The notes under the pieces were generated by a model. The model saw nothing but the letters and a program-made list of their open reading frames with translations. It searched no databases and was not told where the DNA came from. Positions 1-9,868 of a stretch of DNA of 47,009 bases are shown here, one piece after another (position 1 is the first letter of the stretch; every line of letters starts with the position of its first letter). The stretch spans positions 1 to 47,009 of the forward strand of contig JADIYN010000057.1 in assembly GCA_016705335.1 (NCBI GenBank), given 5' to 3'. The stretch comes from Draconibacterium sp. Its GTDB lineage: Bacteria; Bacteroidota; Bacteroidia; Bacteroidales; Prolixibacteraceae. Position numbers and translations under genes: made by a program.

Positions 1-773
1 CAACTGTTCCCTTCATTGATAAGGCCTGTCTTTTTCAACATTTTGCCCGAATAATTCGAAATAACATGGGTGAGCTCATGTCCGCGGGTTTGCTGAAAAT
101 TTAAGTGAACAACACAAAACTGCGGATCGGCGAAACCACTGCCTGTCTTAAGAATTTTCATCGCATCTTCTTTTGAATGCCAAACAAATAAGTCGATCTT
201 TTTGGGTAAAGTGCTCCCAAAAAAACTATTGACAGTTTCAAAAGCTTTTTCGCGCGACTGCATAAACAACTCCATTTCACTGTCGCTCATATTTTGAAAA
301 TGAAACCTGATATGTTTGGTTTCACTGGTTTTCCAGTTGTCGAAAAAAGGATCGAAGCCAAACAGCAACCAATTTCGGTTGGCATATTTTGTGGCATTTG
401 CAGTTATATTGATTTGCATGGCTTTTTGCAGTGCAACTTTTGCGTTTTCGATATCAGAAAGCATAAAATAAGCCGATCCCAGGTATCCGGCCGACCATGC
501 CTGTCGCCAGGAGTTGTCATTTTCGGCAACATACTTCAGAAATGGAATTGCATCTGAAGGTTGTCCGACATCGACCAAAGCCCTGCCCAGTAAAGCATTG
601 TAATCCATGTTTTGCGGATCGTCTTTTAAGAACTCCTTCGCTTTTTCGATTGTTTTTTCAAATTCCATAGCACCATAAAGTTTTGAGAGTTCTTCGGACT
701 GCGGATTTTGTGCTGAAACTGAACAGGTAAAAAAGGTGAAAATCACAAGAAAAAGAGAAATTGTTGTTTTCAT
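1..773 (-). CDS. Exported TPR-like protein with HExxH metallopeptidase motif (C-terminus beyond window)
   Basis: The reading frame is open from an ATG at 773 to the window edge, giving 257 residues and no stop. A signal peptide (about residues 1-21, ending CSVSAQ) predicts export. Residues 25-125 look like TPR-type helical repeats. After a domain with 'FHF' strands comes HELTH at residues 232-236, a zinc-binding HExxH. An 'INEG' motif follows, whose Glu254 lies 18 residues after the second His, the gluzincin spacing. Seen: the motifs and the signal. Family knowledge: HExxH plus a downstream Glu is typical of peptidase-MA-like proteins. Inferred: a periplasmic or surface zinc peptidase, possibly with more TPRs past the edge. 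The substrate is unknown. The frame shows no break, unlike many neighbours. Confidence 0.7.
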   Translation of the reverse strand, partial: MKTTISLFLVIFTFFTCSVSAQNPQSEELSKLYGAMEFEKTIEKAKEFLKDDPQNMDYNALLGRALVDVGQPSDAIPFLKYVAENDNSWRQAWSAGYLGSAYFMLSDIENAKVALQKAMQINITANATKYANRNWLLFGFDPFFDNWKTSETKHIRFHFQNMSDSEMELFMQSREKAFETVNSFFGSTLPKKIDLFVWHSKEDAMKILKTGSGFADPQFCVVHLNFQQTRGHELTHVISNYSGKMLKKTGLINEGNS

Positions 774-1083
774 GGTTTTTTGGTTTTTGATAGATTTTAA
801 ATTTAATAAATTGCTTGTCCGTTTAAGTACCACAAGCTATAAAAATCATTTTTGACTCTCCCTCTTCTCCCTCTCTACGCGTAGGAAAAAGGTTTAATGT
901 CGCAGAAAACCATTAATGGTAATCCCGGAAATAATGTCGTATTTTATTCATATTTGGCACTTTGTAGTTATATAGTATAACTGCTGGTATATAAACGGAT
1001 AATCATATTTAATAAAATTTTTTCATAAGTTTCAAACTTTGGAAAAGGTTTGAAAACTCGTGTAGACAACCGGCAATGTTTTT
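774..1083. other. Intergenic region with short palindrome
   Basis: This 310-base AT-rich gap between two minus-strand genes holds a perfect 10-base palindrome, CTACGCGTAG, at 875-884. No gene, tRNA or convincing terminator was seen. It should contain the promoter of the leftward TPR/HExxH gene, but no clear TAnnTTTG element stood out. Confidence 0.4.
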
Positions 1084-2597
1084 TCATTTTAATTTCGGTG
1101 CTTCAGTTTTCAAACCATCCTGAAAATGAATAGCTTTTATAATTTCTCCGTTTTCATCAGATTCAAATTTAATTTTTGCATTTACAGCCATCCAGAAAAA
1201 TTCAGTTTTAGAGATCGGGAGTATCTCAGCTTCCATTTGGTCTGATAATTTTGCCCAAAGCCTTCCATCAATTTCGCTGATTGTTAAAATACCATCATCG
1301 CCATAATCGTAGTTTCCGGTAATGTTGCATAATTCAGCAGCCGATAATTTTATTGGCTGGATTTTCGGAGCTTTTATCAATTCTCCATTCTGGCTGTGAA
1401 TGGCATATAATTTTCCGTTTTGGGTTTCGAATTTCAATCCTGCATCAACAACCTGCCAGACAAGTTCATTTTCAGCAAGCGGGAAAATTTCCAACTCCTG
1501 CTGACCCGATAATTGTGCATACAAACTGCCATTTCTTTCCGACAAAGAAAGTACGCCATCGTTTCCATAATCATAAAAACCTGCAAATTTCTTCAGGTTA
1601 CTAATCCTGAATTTATTTTTGATTTGAATATTCTTCCACAATGCACACGTTAAATCGTATCCCAGCTGCTCAACCAAAGCTTCACTGTAGTTGCTCAGAA
1701 TAATGATTACATAATCGGCATGTGCGTGAAACAGAAAAGCCGTACGCGTACAGCCTCCGATTCCCCCGTAATGCGTAGATTGATAGTCGGTGCTGATTTT
1801 GTGTGTTTTATGCAAGCCGTTGTACCATTTGTACAAATCGCCCGTTGTTGACGATAAATTGCCGGCTCCCACAAATTGTGAAAGACTGAATTCCGCACCC
1901 CGGGTAAACTTCCCGTCAACTTTGTTGTATCCTATTGCCTGGTTTTCGGGCGAAGTGTTGATGACTGAGTACGAGCTTGTCATTTTCAACGGGTCAAAAA
2001 TCTGTGTTTGAACAAAGTCGGAATAACTCATTCCGCTCACTTTTTCGATAATATATGCCAGTAATATGTAGCCCGATGTACAATACTGATAGTGTTCACC
2101 CGGTGGAAAATTCAGTGGCAGATGTTTAAATTCCCCTATTAAATCGGGAATACTGGTGAACTCAGTTTTAAAATCATAAGGTGTTTCGTTTACCACATCA
2201 ACAATTCCCGATTTGTGTTGAATCAAATGTTCGATTGTAATTTTATCGCCGTTCGGGTAATCGGGAATAAACTCGACAAGGTAGAATTGTAGTTAAGTAA
2301 TCCTTTATTTTTCAGTTCGGCAATGCAGGCAACTGTAAATAGTTTCGAAACCGAAGCAAGAAAAAAACAGGTGTTTGGTGTATTTTCGATTTTGTTTTCA
2401 ATATCGGCAAATCCGTATGCTTCAGAAAGTAGAATATTCCCGTTTTGCGCCACCAGGACAGAACCTGTAAAATCCTGATTGTCGTAGTATTTTTCAACTA
2501 TTTGGTTGAGTTCCCGGCTTGTTTCGGCACCATTATTTTGCGCATTGCATGATATAAACCACAACGGAAATAGTAAAACAGTTATAATTTTTTTCAT
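1084..2597 (-). CDS. Beta-lactamase-fold serine hydrolase with duplicated C-terminal module (one frameshift)
   Basis: This is an exported class C beta-lactamase/esterase-like hydrolase of about 504 residues. The N-terminus has a signal ending FISC-NAQ, possibly a lipoprotein. The catalytic SxxK is SVSK (Ser82, Lys85). The usual YxN position reads Y-C-T in 'YQYCTSGY', so Asn is replaced. A His-Tyr-Gly near 1770 fits the third motif. Two tandem copies of a module of about 85 residues follow, each with 'YDYG.DG.L..SE..G.L.A.LS' and each ending near 'KAP' or 'EAP'. The coding sequence is split near 2275-2285. Shifting one base there restores 'VEFIPDYPNGDKITIEHLIQH', the expected family sequence, so I treat it as one gene with a probable sequence error. 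The function beyond serine hydrolase is unknown. Confidence 0.8.
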
Positions 2598-2774
2598 ACT
2601 TTAATTTACAAATCTCTGATTGTCTTTTAATACTCTATGCGGGTTTCCCCCCTCGTTTGCCGGGGTATGTTGAATCGCATTTTAATGCTAAAAATACTTA
2701 ACAAGTTGCATGAAAGAAAGTTGAAACTGAGTACGATGCACCCCTCGCTACAAACGGGGAGAGGGAAGAAAATG

Positions 2775-3226
2775 TTATGCATTTGCCCCAGCAGAAAACC
2801 CTGAAAAGCCATGACACCGATTATTATAAGTACATACAACCCCAGCAAAACAAAAGTGAAAATGGCAAAAATTTAAACAGCGATTTTAAGTTGGCAAACC
2901 CTCGAGGTGTAGAGTTTTTCGTTGCTTTGACGAACAGCCTGTTTCATTTGTGCGAAAACCGGTACAAATAAGTTACCGGAAAATAATGCAACTGTAAACG
3001 GTAGGTAAACAAGCCCCATAATCCACATCGGGAAAGCGGTTTTCAAGTCCATAAACGAAAAGACAACAATCATCACCAGCGAGGCAAGCGCCATTATTCC
3101 CATGGCAACATAGCCGATAATGGCGAGTATATTTCCCCATTTGGCGGTTTCGGCCAGGTACAGTTTAATCTCGCGGTTTACTGTAAAAGTTTCGGTTTGT
3201 GTTGTGTTGATTTCTGTGTTTTCCAT
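2775..3226 (-). CDS. DUF5362-like small membrane protein (several frameshifts)
   Basis: This small membrane protein opens with a polar N-terminus (MENTEINTTQTE) and then 'LYLAETAKWGNILAIIGYV'. It has two clear hydrophobic segments in the first part, and a third ('LYVLIIIGVMAF') past the break. Near 2880-2910 three one-base gaps, each in a run of the same base, would restore LEGFANLKSLFKIFAIFT and rejoin the last membrane segment. One more missing T would give an ending 'QGFSAGANA' with the stop at 2775-2777. Seen: the hydrophobic pattern and same-strand continuity. The DUF5362 assignment rests on the order of helices and the 'A.AKW' start, from memory. The function is unknown, and the end coordinate depends on the repair. 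Confidence 0.6.
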
Positions 3227-3489
3227 AAGTTTTGGTTTTTTAAAGTTGTTGTTTATTTTTTGGTTTTTTTGAAGTTGTTGTTGCTGCTCAGTTTTGTCAA
3301 TTGTTTAAACTTGTTTTTATTATATGTTTTCACTGGCATTTGTGGGTTGTAATCCTTGAACCCCGAACTATCACTATCCCTGTATATAACAAAATGTAAT
3401 TTGTGGCTTGCCCATTGGACAAGTCGCTTTCATTTTAAAAAGCACTTTACTGGTCACAGTTTTGCACAAGCGATGTTATAGCCAGTATT

Positions 3490-4403
3490 TTATTCTTCAA
3501 AGTAGTCAGAGTCAATTTTTTTTACTTCATAAACAGATTGAGTAGATAATCCGACATTAAACTCAAACATAAGTTCTGTCAATCTTTCTCCGTCAATTAG
3601 TATTATCTTATGCTCTATACTATTCACAAATTCAAATGCACTTTGTGGAAAGCTGGAAGTTGTTATAAAAATTCCTTTCCTTGCCTTTTTAGATAAAAGT
3701 GCTCCGGCGAAATCACGTATTTCTCTCACTGGAACCGCATTTCCCCACCGTTTTGCTTGGATAAAAATAGTGTCGAGTCCAAGTTTATCTTCTTTTATTA
3801 TTCCGTCGATACCTCCGTCTCCACTTTTACCAAGGGCTTTTCCTGCATCTTTTCTTGAACCTCCGTAGCCCATTTTTGTCAATAAGTCAATTACCAATTT
3901 TCAAAAAATGCGGAGAACAATTCTTTATTGTATCAAGCAAATCTCTCGACAGGTCATTTTTTAATTTTTTGATATGCATACTCCAGCTTCCTCAGGTGTT
4001 TTATTAGATTCTCCATTTTCAATGTTTCCTAAATTAGTGTCATCAATTTCATTTTTAACTGTAATAGATTGTTTGAATGCTTTGAATGCTTTGAATTCTT
4101 CTAAATCTTTTGTTCTAAGTTCTCTTGGATTCGATTTTAAAAAACTTAGACCTAGGTCGGTTGTGTGATAGGACCCTCTTTTTTCGGTTTTTAATAAATT
4201 AGCTTTCTCCAAATAGAATTTTGCCCACCCAACACGATTGTCGAAAATTGCTTGTGACCCACTTGGTAATAAATCCTTTTTTTCGTCATCACTTAATTGA
4301 AAATCCATAGCAAGAATTTCAATAAGTTCCCTCAATTTATGAGTTTTTCGTCACTCATTGTATTTAAGAGCGGAAGCATTATTGATTGATAGTCAGGTAT
4401 CAT
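3490..4403 (-). CDS. mrr: Mrr-type restriction endonuclease (frameshifted)
   Basis: This is a type IV-like restriction enzyme expected to cut modified DNA. The N-terminal winged-helix domain begins MIPDYQSIMLPLLN (ATG at 4403) and continues 'LRELIEILA..F.LSDDEKKDLLPSG'. The C-terminal PD-(D/E)xK nuclease domain shows GGIDG followed by QAKRW, the catalytic core of Mrr proteins. Joined, it is about 305 residues, matching E. coli Mrr. The frame breaks near 4335 (one missing T in AAATT), near 3965 (A run) and near 3905-3925 (T and A runs). The piece between these reads KNDLSRDLLDTIKN. All breaks lie in homopolymers. A TTG could serve as an internal start at 4335, but the ATG at 4403 gives the complete family N-terminus. 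No methylase partner is nearby, consistent with a stand-alone Mrr. Confidence 0.85.
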
Positions 4404-4644
4404 ATTATTTTTTTTTAGTTTTCTTATTTTCTTTATTTAATGTTGGCAAAGTTTGGTAATATGGAGAGCGGAAATTTGAAATGGTTACCTTTCATTTCTG
4501 CAATCAGCCAATTCGTTTATTCATATTATCTTTTTTTACGTCAATCCGCCAGATGTCCTACTAATTAGAGGTGTTGCAATAACGAAATACATTTGAATTA
4601 CTCACTGAAACCCACATTACATTTACATTTTATTAGCCAGCATT

Positions 4645-6018
4645 TTATTTTTTAATTACAAGATTGGAAGTCACATATTTATCATTTATCGTTACAAAGC
4701 AATATGTACCTTTTGAAAAATTACTCAAATCAATAGCTGTATTAGAACTAATCATCTTTTCATAAATTAAATTTCCGTTTATGTTATAAATCTTTAATAA
4801 GGCATCATTAAATAAATTATCCTTAAAAACTATGTTTACAATATCATTAAAAGGGTTTGGATAAATATGTAGTAAATCTTTAAAATCAATTTTATCAATA
4901 TTTAGTATTATTGAATCAATTTGGTCTGTAACATATATGCTAAACGGATTATTATAAGTAATATAGTTATTTGCTTTATCAAATAAATCAAGTCTTATTT
5001 TTCGATTTCCTTCCCGATACCAAACAGGAATTGCCATGCTGATAAGATACTCAGTAGATGAAATTTTTTTTACTTTCCAATTGTTCCAACTTGTGATATT
5101 AAATTGATAAACATCCGATTATCTTCTTCATCCGTTAAATACAAAACTCCACTTGCCAGTCCTGTTTGATTATCCGTTGCATTTAGAATTATTTTTAGGG
5201 TATCTGACAGGCTGAGTGTATCAGGGAACATAGTTACTGAAGTGATAACCGGAGGGAATTTATCTGTTTCACTTGTAACCCCATTCACAAAAAATTGATA
5301 CGCACTTTTTCGATAATATTTAGAATTATCAGCATTATCGTATATTTCCATGGCAAAATACCAATATCCTTTAATTGCATCTTTAGGTATAACTTTTTTT
5401 AGTAAATATTTATTATTGCCCAACGAGATGATATCATTACCGTTAAAAAAAGCGCACTTCATAATTAGCCATACCGGTTATAGGATCATATAAATCAAAC
5501 CATAAATGATGCAAACCGGAACCAACATCGATGATTTCAAATTCGCATTTTAACGAATCTCCGGGATTTAACGTATCAACATATAATTTTACATTCGAAA
5601 TGGTTGGTGGCACATTATCCGGTGCCGACGAAACAACGGTGAAAGAATCGAGGGTTGTGAGATTGCGAAGTATGTTATCATTATTATTAATGACAACCAA
5701 ATCTCCTACTTTATAAACGCCTGAAACAGCCCATTCTGAAATTCTATAGTTGGCCTTGTAAGTATTATTCCCAACATAATCAGTTGATCTTACTAAAACC
5801 TGAAATATATTTTCATTTTCGGGATTAAAAATACTAACTGCCAAATTTCTTATTCCATAAATACTGTCAAACACACTAATTGTTATTTCGATGTTTTCGT
5901 TGTTTTTAACTGTTTTTGGTGCAACGGTTAAATATTGAAAAGTAGGAAGTTGAACCTGACCAAACAAAATGTTTGTCATTAAAAAAATTACAAACAAAGT
6001 ATTCGTTAATCTTTTCAT
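4645..6018 (-). CDS. T9SS-secreted protein with Ig-like repeats and C-terminal sorting domain (two frameshifts)
   Basis: The protein is about 458 residues. A signal peptide (MKRLTNTLFVIFLMTNILFGQ) is followed by two or three Ig-like segments sharing 'PPTISNVKLYVDTLNPGDSL' or 'PPVITSVTMFPDTLSLSDTL'. The C-terminus carries 'IYPNPFNDIVNI....LKIYNINGNLIY', a textbook type A T9SS sorting domain, so it should be exported and anchored by the type IX system. Breaks occur at about 5450 (a run of seven T in coding sense) and about 5085 (one T missing from an AATTTAAT context). Correcting each joins the three pieces smoothly. No enzyme domain is visible, so an adhesin or surface role is only a guess. 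Its codon use looks more AT-rich than its neighbours. Confidence 0.75.
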
Positions 6019-6094
6019 ATCTTATAATTTTATTTAACTAATTATTATATTATAGTTGACTGTTGGTAGCGGAGCGGATTTCGGAGAGCGTTCC

Positions 6095-6107
6095 AGTCCG
6101 AAGGACT
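6095..6107. repeat. GAA-triloop hairpin
   Basis: AGTCC-GAA-GGACT is a perfect 5-bp stem with a GAA loop, in the gap between the T9SS gene start and dinD. The same CC-GAA-GG apex with other stem sequences recurs at 38184 and 38235. It may be a degenerate palindromic repeat family or chance. Confidence 0.45.
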
Positions 6108-6263
6108 AGCATGCCAAATATGTTGGATACTTCTGACTTTATATAGACATTACATTCCAAAACCTTCCTGTCGGGTTTCTCTTGTTTTTCGATTTTCATG
6201 GAGGTTCTCGCTCTTTTCATTCTGATTTCATTTTGTTCGGTAGCCCGGTATTTATATCTGTTT

Positions 6264-7100
6264 TCATTTTTTCTTTTTAGGGCTTTTCAACAGATTTTTC
6301 TCTTCGCTGTTAAGTTTTCGTTGCAGTTTTTTACGTCTTCGGCGGGTGGCAGATTTTCAGGTACTATTCCTCTTTTTGTGAGCATATTCCTTACTGCAAG
6401 GTTGTTGTCGATATGTTCCCTTTCAATTTTTGTTTGTCCTTTCAGGTCTTTGTTTTGTACATTCAATCCGGTCATTTCGGCTGCCAGGTCTTTCGCTTTT
6501 ATGCTGATTGTCGGAAGAAAATCGGCAACCGGGCGGCTTTCCGGCACTCCCATTTTACGTTTAAGCATTTGGGTATTTAACCTGAAAAGAGCCTGATCAC
6601 CCTTGCTTCTGATGATGGCAAATCCCTGATTGTCAACTCCACGCTCATAAAGAATCCCTGAAAGTTGTTTTTCTGTATGGCTTAATTTTTCCCGGGCTTT
6701 TACCCGTTCAAATTCAAGAATTCGTTGTTCAACCAATTCTGCCTTACGGGTTTGTACAGCAAAATAGTTTTGGGCAAATGCAATTTCTTCTTTCCGGCTA
6801 TCCCCATTCTGAGCGATCAAATAACAGGCATAACGGGTTAAGAGAATATCATCTATCTCATCTTTAGCGCCTTTTGCCTTTCAGTATCATCTTCCTGACG
6901 TCAGGAAAATGATAGTCAGTTTCTTCTCCTGCATTTTTACAGGCATCTTTTGCTTTTTGAATTACTTTTTCAAAGTTCTCCCATTTGCTGTAACCCAGCA
7001 GGTTTTGCATTTCGCGCGCGCTCCAGCATTCAACACTTTCCAGTTCGGAGGCGGCGGCTTCAAACTGTGCAAATAAACTTCGGATTTCGTCAGACTTCAT
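6264..7100 (-). CDS. dinD: DNA-damage-inducible protein D, DinD (two frameshifts)
   Basis: DinD of E. coli is an SOS-regulated protein reported to affect RecA filaments. Here the N-terminus reads 'ECWSAREMQNLLGYSKWENF..VI.KAK.AC', the conserved BRO/DinD-type start. It is followed by 'LTRYACYLIAQNGD', 'YFAVQTRKAE', 'DNQGFAIIRSKGDQALF' and 'HIDNNLAVRNML', all DinD landmarks. Joined, it is about 279 residues, close to the E. coli length. One break near 6875 sits in an AAAGG context. The second, near 6310, is one missing A in GTAAAAAACTG, and repairing it gives a C-terminus KLNSEEKNLLKSPKKKK with the stop at 6264-6266. No LexA-type operator was recognised upstream. It lies close to mrr on the same strand. 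Confidence 0.85.
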
Positions 7101-7263
7101 ATTGATTTTTTGTTCGGTAACACGGGTGTTTTTAATTGACCTAAAAATAGAGAAAAAAAACTGAAGGTTGTACAGACAGGTGCGTTAAAAATCAGGGAAT
7201 TATTAACAGGGGATGGAAACTGATGCTGGATACTGGATGAGGAAGAAAGCCCGGGGAGAGGGG

Positions 7264-7279
7264 CCCCCCCCCCCCCCCC
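7264..7279. repeat. Poly-C tract of about 16 bases
   Basis: A single-base run flanked by GGGGAGAGGGG on one side and GGCACCCCC on the other, about 480 bases before the GH43 start. Long G/C tracts can be slippage-prone switches, but this one may also be an assembly artefact in a sequence that handles homopolymers poorly. Confidence 0.55.
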
Positions 7280-7543
7280 GGCACCCCCTCAAGGAGTGTC
7301 TGCTGCAAATATGTATTTTAGTACAAATTAATTGGAGAAATTTCTCCTCCCGAAGAGGGCCCTTTACGTAGGGGGGTCTTTTAAAGCCTTTGCGTTTCGC
7401 GTTTCCTGCTTTGCGTTTAATGGCTTATGATCTGTAATCAGCGCAATCTGTAAAAGAGGGTTGCGGGTTGCGGGTTGTCGTTGTTGGGTTTTATCCGGCG
7501 GTTAATAAATCTGACCAGTATCGTGCGAATCAGCAACAGGTTG

Positions 7544-7562
7544 CTCCGATAGCTATCCGGAG
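7544..7562. repeat. CCGAT...ATCGG palindromic repeat
   Basis: CTCC-GATAG-CTATC-C-GGAG is a palindrome perfect except for one unpaired C. Its apex resembles CCCGAT-GTTT-ATCGGG at 39967-39982, which suggests two members of a dispersed intergenic palindrome family. Confidence 0.5.
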
Positions 7563-7760
7563 GATGTTTGATTTTAGATACTTGATGCCTGATTCCGGAT
7601 ATATTTAAGCTGTAACCTGTTACCCATAACCCGCTTCTGCCAATCAGTTCATAAAATTTCTTATTTTGTACCCGTGTTTTGTAACCGGCGAAATTGTAAT
7701 GCCGGCGTATGAAAAACCAAAACAACAAACCAAAATAAAATGAACTATAAATAATCTGAA

Positions 7761-9845
7761 ATGAAGAACCTGACATTTAACCTGAAAAATCAACTTGAAA
7801 TTTTAGTGGTTGCAGCGATGTTTATGTTTTCTGCAACAGCATCGCAGGGGCAAACCGCTCCGTCGTACACACATCATTTGGCGGGTAATCCGTATCTGCC
7901 GTTATGGGAGCATTTACCCGACGGCGAACCGCGTGTTTTTGAAGACCCCGACAACCCGGGCAAATACCGGGCTTATATTATCGGATCGCACGATGTGAGA
8001 GCCAACAGTTATTGCGGTCCCGACATCAGGGCCTGGTCGGCACCCGTTGAAGACCTGACCAGTTGGCGTGATGAAGGCCCCATTTTCACCTATCCAATCG
8101 AAGGACAGTGGGATGTGATGTATGCTCCCGACCTCGTTGAGGTAAAAGGAAAAGACGGCAAAAAGGAATACTATCTGTATCCGCACAGCCGGGGCCGGAA
8201 CAGGGAAGCGATGGTTGCAAAAGGTAGCCGTCCTGATGGTCCGTTTACTCCTGTCAACATGACTGAAGACGGAACGAAAACTGTACCCGGAAGTATCATG
8301 GGATTTGATCCTTCGGTATATATTGAAACCATCACAGATACAAAAGATCCTGATTATGCGATTGGCTTCAGAGCTTATGGATTCTGGGGATTCCAGCGTT
8401 CGTCAGCGGGTCAGTTGGATCAGAACACCATGTATTCGCTGCGGCCGGGAACCGAAGCCATTCCCTATTTTATTCCGGCAAGTTCAAGATATGGTGTTGT
8501 CAGAGACCCGGAAGGAACAAGCTATCCGGCTCTTTTTCCAGACGAAGACCTTGGTTCGTTTAACTTTTTTGAAGCTGCATCCATTCGCAAGGTTGGTAAT
8601 AAATATGTTTGGGCTTACAGTGGCTATTCAGGCCCTGATTATGGACTAAGCAGCACCAACTCGGCGTTGCGTTACGCTTATGGCGACTCTCCGCTGGGTC
8701 CATGGAAAAGCGGTGGCGTTCTTGTTGATTCACGCGGACCTGTGCTGAGTGAAGACGGAACCAAACTTCAGACCGGTTATTCGGGTCACAATACCCATGG
8801 CAGCATACAGCAAATCAACGACCAGTGGTATGTATTTTATCACAGGGCACCAAGGGGATTTGGAAATGCACGTCAGGCGGTGGTAGCTCCGGTTACAGTT
8901 ACATGGGATGAAAAGTCGGTGGCTGATGGCGGAAAAGTTGTAATCAGAGGATATGATCCTTATTCTTCGGACAATACCTGGACAGCAAAAGATAGCCAGG
9001 GAAAAGAATATACAGGAGCCGAAGTAACTTCGGAAGGTTTTCACATCTACGGCCTCGATCCTTATCAATATTACTCCGCGGGATATGCGTGCTTTCTTTC
9101 GAACACAGGCAGTCAGCAGGATTCGTGGGATATGTGGGATAATAACATGCCAATTACCAATGTGAAGAACGGCAACATTATAGGTTATAAGTATTTTGGT
9201 TTTGGAGGGCTCGGCAAAGACATGAAAGGATTAAAGGCTTTTGAAGGTGTTAAACCCGGAAATAAAACAGCATTTAACCTGTTTCTTACCCCAAAAACGA
9301 CTGAGGCATTTAAAGTGAATGTTTGGTTAGACGGACCCTGGGACAATGCCACATGGAAAGGCAAAAAAATTGGTGTAATCGAAGTACCTGCAAATGCTGC
9401 TCAGGAAATCACAAAATTCACTATCGATGTTTCGTCGGTTGTTGACAAGCTGGACAAAAAACACGCTATTTTTCTTATTGCCGAAGGTGGTGAAACTGAT
9501 GGGCTTTTCGATTTAACAGGGCTTGGATTCAGTACTGATAAAAAGAAAATCGTTCGACCGGTTGCCCCAAAAATTAGTATTAAGATAAACGGGGAAGCTA
9601 TAGAAGTTCCGGCCACTCCGGTTCGTTCAACAAATGCCAACGGTATTGTGGGTTACGATCTGTATGAAACGACATACAAAGTACCAGCCAGCACAACCGG
9701 AACGCCAACCGTATCGGCCACTGCAAGCGACGCTGCAGTAAAAGTGTTCATCACACAAGCTGAATCGAAAACAGGAACAGCTGTTGTGAAATGTGATTAT
9801 AATGGTGTGGTAAAAACATATAAAGTTGTGTTAGCTGCGGAATAA
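7761..9845 (+). CDS. Secreted GH43-type glycoside hydrolase with CBM-like and Ig-like C-terminal domains
   Basis: This intact 694-residue protein has a signal peptide (cleavage near SQGQ, residue 31). Residues about 45-400 form a five-bladed GH43-like propeller. 'DGEPRVFEDP' places Glu56 where most families have the general-base Asp. 'MYAPDLVEV' gives Asp124 (pKa modulator), 'FNFFEAASIRK' gives Glu271 (general acid), and 'GHNTHGSIQQ' carries the conserved propeller His. Residues 400-600 resemble a CBM6-type beta-sandwich. The last 95 residues look Ig-like ('KISIKINGEAIEV'). Family knowledge: GH43 enzymes act mainly on arabinose- or xylose-containing glycans. The exact substrate cannot be told. 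It is apparently monocistronic, with a terminator just downstream. Confidence 0.8.
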   Translation: MKNLTFNLKNQLEILVVAAMFMFSATASQGQTAPSYTHHLAGNPYLPLWEHLPDGEPRVFEDPDNPGKYRAYIIGSHDVRANSYCGPDIRAWSAPVEDLTSWRDEGPIFTYPIEGQWDVMYAPDLVEVKGKDGKKEYYLYPHSRGRNREAMVAKGSRPDGPFTPVNMTEDGTKTVPGSIMGFDPSVYIETITDTKDPDYAIGFRAYGFWGFQRSSAGQLDQNTMYSLRPGTEAIPYFIPASSRYGVVRDPEGTSYPALFPDEDLGSFNFFEAASIRKVGNKYVWAYSGYSGPDYGLSSTNSALRYAYGDSPLGPWKSGGVLVDSRGPVLSEDGTKLQTGYSGHNTHGSIQQINDQWYVFYHRAPRGFGNARQAVVAPVTVTWDEKSVADGGKVVIRGYDPYSSDNTWTAKDSQGKEYTGAEVTSEGFHIYGLDPYQYYSAGYACFLSNTGSQQDSWDMWDNNMPITNVKNGNIIGYKYFGFGGLGKDMKGLKAFEGVKPGNKTAFNLFLTPKTTEAFKVNVWLDGPWDNATWKGKKIGVIEVPANAAQEITKFTIDVSSVVDKLDKKHAIFLIAEGGETDGLFDLTGLGFSTDKKKIVRPVAPKISIKINGEAIEVPATPVRSTNANGIVGYDLYETTYKVPASTTGTPTVSATASDAAVKVFITQAESKTGTAVVKCDYNGVVKTYKVVLAAE

Positions 9846-9868
9846 CTTCTGCATTCATGCTGAAAATT

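Larger units (their letters stand above)
7101..7760. other. Long intergenic region with C tract, palindromes and degenerate repeats
   Basis: This 660-base gap separates the minus-strand dinD from the plus-strand GH43 gene. It contains a degenerate ACTGG-type repeat (GCTGGATACTGGATG near 7224-7238) and a run of about 16 C near 7264-7279. A perfect 14-base palindrome GGAGAAATTTCTCC lies at 7334-7347. A GGGTTGC direct repeat occupies about 7460-7480, and a palindromic GATAGCTATC core lies within 7544-7562. No protein-coding frame here is convincing. The promoter of the GH43 gene must lie in it. Confidence 0.6.

Noticed and set aside
2627..2774. Continuation of the small membrane protein past 2775
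   Set aside because: The extended sequence is non-family and runs through C/G-rich intergenic filler; a one-base repair gives a natural stop at 2775-2777.
6198..6596. Plus-strand hydrophobic open frame opposite dinD
   Set aside because: It is the antisense shadow of dinD; the minus strand has clear DinD motifs.
7438..7776. Minus-strand open frame opposite the GH43 promoter region
   Set aside because: Its translation is low-complexity and repeat-derived (from GGGTTGC and palindromic sequence), it has no family features and it overlaps the start of a well-supported gene.
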